Position numbers and translations under genes: made by a program. Shown here piece after piece: positions 4,573 through 5,809 of a stretch of DNA of 5,809 bases. The stretch spans positions 1 to 5,809 of the forward strand of contig JAHWHN010000092.1 in NCBI GenBank assembly GCA_019323235.1. The letters run 5' to 3'. This DNA comes from Candidatus Woesearchaeota archaeon (GTDB lineage Archaea; Nanobdellota; Nanobdellia; Woesearchaeales; JABIAG01). The notes under the pieces were generated by a model, which was not told the origin of the DNA, did no database searches, and saw only the letters and a list, made by a program, of their open reading frames with translations. Position 1 is the stretch's first letter. Each line of letters opens with the position of its first letter.

Positions 4573-5809
4573 CTATTTAATATAGCCGCCTTTTTGAAGG
4601 TTCCATAATTGATTGTATTTTCCTTCCTCTTTTATTAAAGAGTCATGAGTTCCTCTTTGTATTATTTTACCTTTTTCCATTACAATAATTTCATCAGCTT
4701 TCATTATTGTAGATAATCTATGGGCAATAATTATGGAAGTTCTTCCTTGCATTAATCTTTCAAGATCATTTTGGATGTCATGCTCTGTTTGTGAGTCTAG
4801 AGCTGAAGTTGCTTCATCCAGTACCAAAATCTTTTTATCAGCTAATAAAGCTCTTGCTATTGAAACTCTTTGCTTCTCACCACCAGATAATTTAACTCCT
4901 CTCTCTCCAACGATAGTATCTAATCCATCTGGAAAACTCTTAATTATTTTATCTAGTTGAGCGAATTTAATAGCTTTAAGTACATCTTTTTTAGTAGCTT
5001 TTGGATTTGAAAATGCAATGTTGTTGTAAATTGTATCATCAAATAAAGCACATTCCTGAGGAACAATACTCATTTCAGCTCTTAATGCTTCTTGTCTATA
5101 CAATCTTACATCTTTTCCATCAATTAATATATTTCCGGAGTCAACATCATATAATCTATACAATAATTTGATTAAAGTACTTTTTCCACATCCTGAATGA
5201 CCTACTAAAGCAATTTTTTTGTTTTTACCAATCTTCAAGTTGAAATCTTTGAATATTCTTCTTCTTTTGTTATATCCAAAATAAACATCTCTGAATTCAA
5301 CTTCTCCATTAGTAATCTTGTAAGCTTTAGCATGAGGATGTTCTTTTACTTCATTTTCTATTTTATCGTATTTAAACAACTCTTCAAAATCAGCCATTGA
5401 TGTATAAAAGTTCTTAATACCTTGTATGAAACCAAACATTGGATGCATAATTGAGATGTATGTAGTATAAATAAACATTAAATCTCCGATTGATGAACCA
5501 TTATCTACTACTGACTTTACAGAAAAGAAAATAATTAGGAAAGTACCTATACTTATAATTAATTGATGCCCTGCATCCATATATCTATAGTAATCCCAAT
5601 GGTTTAACATTTTTTGTTTAGTTTTTTCTGATATTTTCTTAAATCTTTCAATGATTAATTTTTCTTTACCAAAGTATTTTACTGAATCAACATTTGATAT
5701 ATAATCTGCAATAGCTGCTTTTTCCCTATCTTCTTGCTGGTTTCTTTCAACATTTGGAGATTCTTGTATTCCTTGGATTACTAAACTATATGATACGAAA
5801 ACAATTACA
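4573..5809 (-). CDS. ABC exporter half-transporter, Atm1/HMT1-like (5' end outside the window)
   Basis: The frame is open to the right edge: 66 codons precede the internal ATG at 5610, giving 411 visible residues ending in TAG. Half-transporters of this kind are about 580-610 residues, so roughly the first 170-200 are missing. The membrane part shows the coupling region DSVKYFGKEK (5688-5659), typical of the Atm1/HMT1 group, and two last membrane helices (about 5568-5510 and 5490-5425). The nucleotide-binding domain is complete: A-loop Tyr in FGY (~5280), Walker A GHSGCGKST (5202-5176), Q-loop VPQE (~5064-5053), signature LSGGEKQR (4890-4867), Walker B ILVLDEA (4830-4810) and the H-loop His in IIAHRLST (~4722). 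All ATPase residues look intact, so it should power export across the cytoplasmic membrane as a dimer. The substrate is unknown. Any protein call beginning at 5610 would be a false truncation. Confidence 0.93.
   Translation of the reverse strand, partial: VIVFVSYSLVIQGIQESPNVERNQQEDREKAAIADYISNVDSVKYFGKEKLIIERFKKISEKTKQKMLNHWDYYRYMDAGHQLIISIGTFLIIFFSVKSVVDNGSSIGDLMFIYTTYISIMHPMFGFIQGIKNFYTSMADFEELFKYDKIENEVKEHPHAKAYKITNGEVEFRDVYFGYNKRRRIFKDFNLKIGKNKKIALVGHSGCGKSTLIKLLYRLYDVDSGNILIDGKDVRLYRQEALRAEMSIVPQECALFDDTIYNNIAFSNPKATKKDVLKAIKFAQLDKIIKSFPDGLDTIVGERGVKLSGGEKQRVSIARALLADKKILVLDEATSALDSQTEHDIQNDLERLMQGRTSIIIAHRLSTIMKADEIIVMEKGKIIQRGTHDSLIKEEGKYNQLWNLQKGGYIK

Noticed and set aside
4733..4960. 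Plus-strand 75-codon open frame
   Set aside because: It is antisense to the ABC signature and Walker B region; open only because of the conserved coding on the other strand.
4573..5610. Complete ABC gene starting at ATG 5610
   Set aside because: The same frame stays open to 5809 and encodes conserved transmembrane-domain sequence (DSVKYFGKEK), so 5610 is an internal methionine.

Overview
The window is very AT-rich (roughly 25% GC in genes, about 14% in the spacer at 61-240) and most likely comes from an archaeon. Three gene starts (1764 on +, 3246 and 4513 on -) have no Shine-Dalgarno (SD) sequence but carry a TATA-like box centred about 26-33 bases before the ATG, the geometry of archaeal leaderless mRNAs. 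T-tract terminators without GC hairpins also fit. A reduced, low-GC lineage such as a DPANN archaeon is a reasonable guess, but there is no rRNA or other taxonomic marker. TGA is used as a stop and TGG as Trp, so the standard code applies.

Layout. At the left edge is the 5' end of a minus-strand gene (49 to 1) with a good SD. Positions 63-226 are non-coding AT-rich DNA with an 8-bp palindrome. From about 257 to 603 there is no credible long ORF, yet GC rises to about 39% (45% over 301-420) and many nested hairpins can be drawn, with G-U pairs only if the + strand is the RNA. This looks like a structured RNA that runs directly into the SD and ATG of a stomatin/slipin-type SPFH gene (604-1629). 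A T-rich terminator follows, then an independent leaderless gene (1764-2849) encoding a 361-residue charged, helical protein whose C-terminal ~80 residues loosely resemble RelE/HigB-fold toxins. On the minus strand, right to left, are a truncated Atm1-like ABC exporter half-transporter (5809 to 4573), an MFS transporter (4513 to 3329) and an unrecognised acidic 138-residue protein (3246 to 2830). The last converges on the 361-residue gene, overlapping it by 20 bases.

How they may work together. The two transporters and the small acidic gene point the same way, but T-tracts and a new TATA box between them suggest separate transcription. The SPFH protein would be a membrane-associated scaffold. 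The most interesting part is its leader. A CCTCTT element at 459-464 can pair either with a local AAGAGG (450-455) or with the gene's own SD region (590-598), because the 9-base stretch AAGAGGATA occurs twice. These two pairings exclude each other, the logic of a translational switch. I do not recognise this RNA as a known class.
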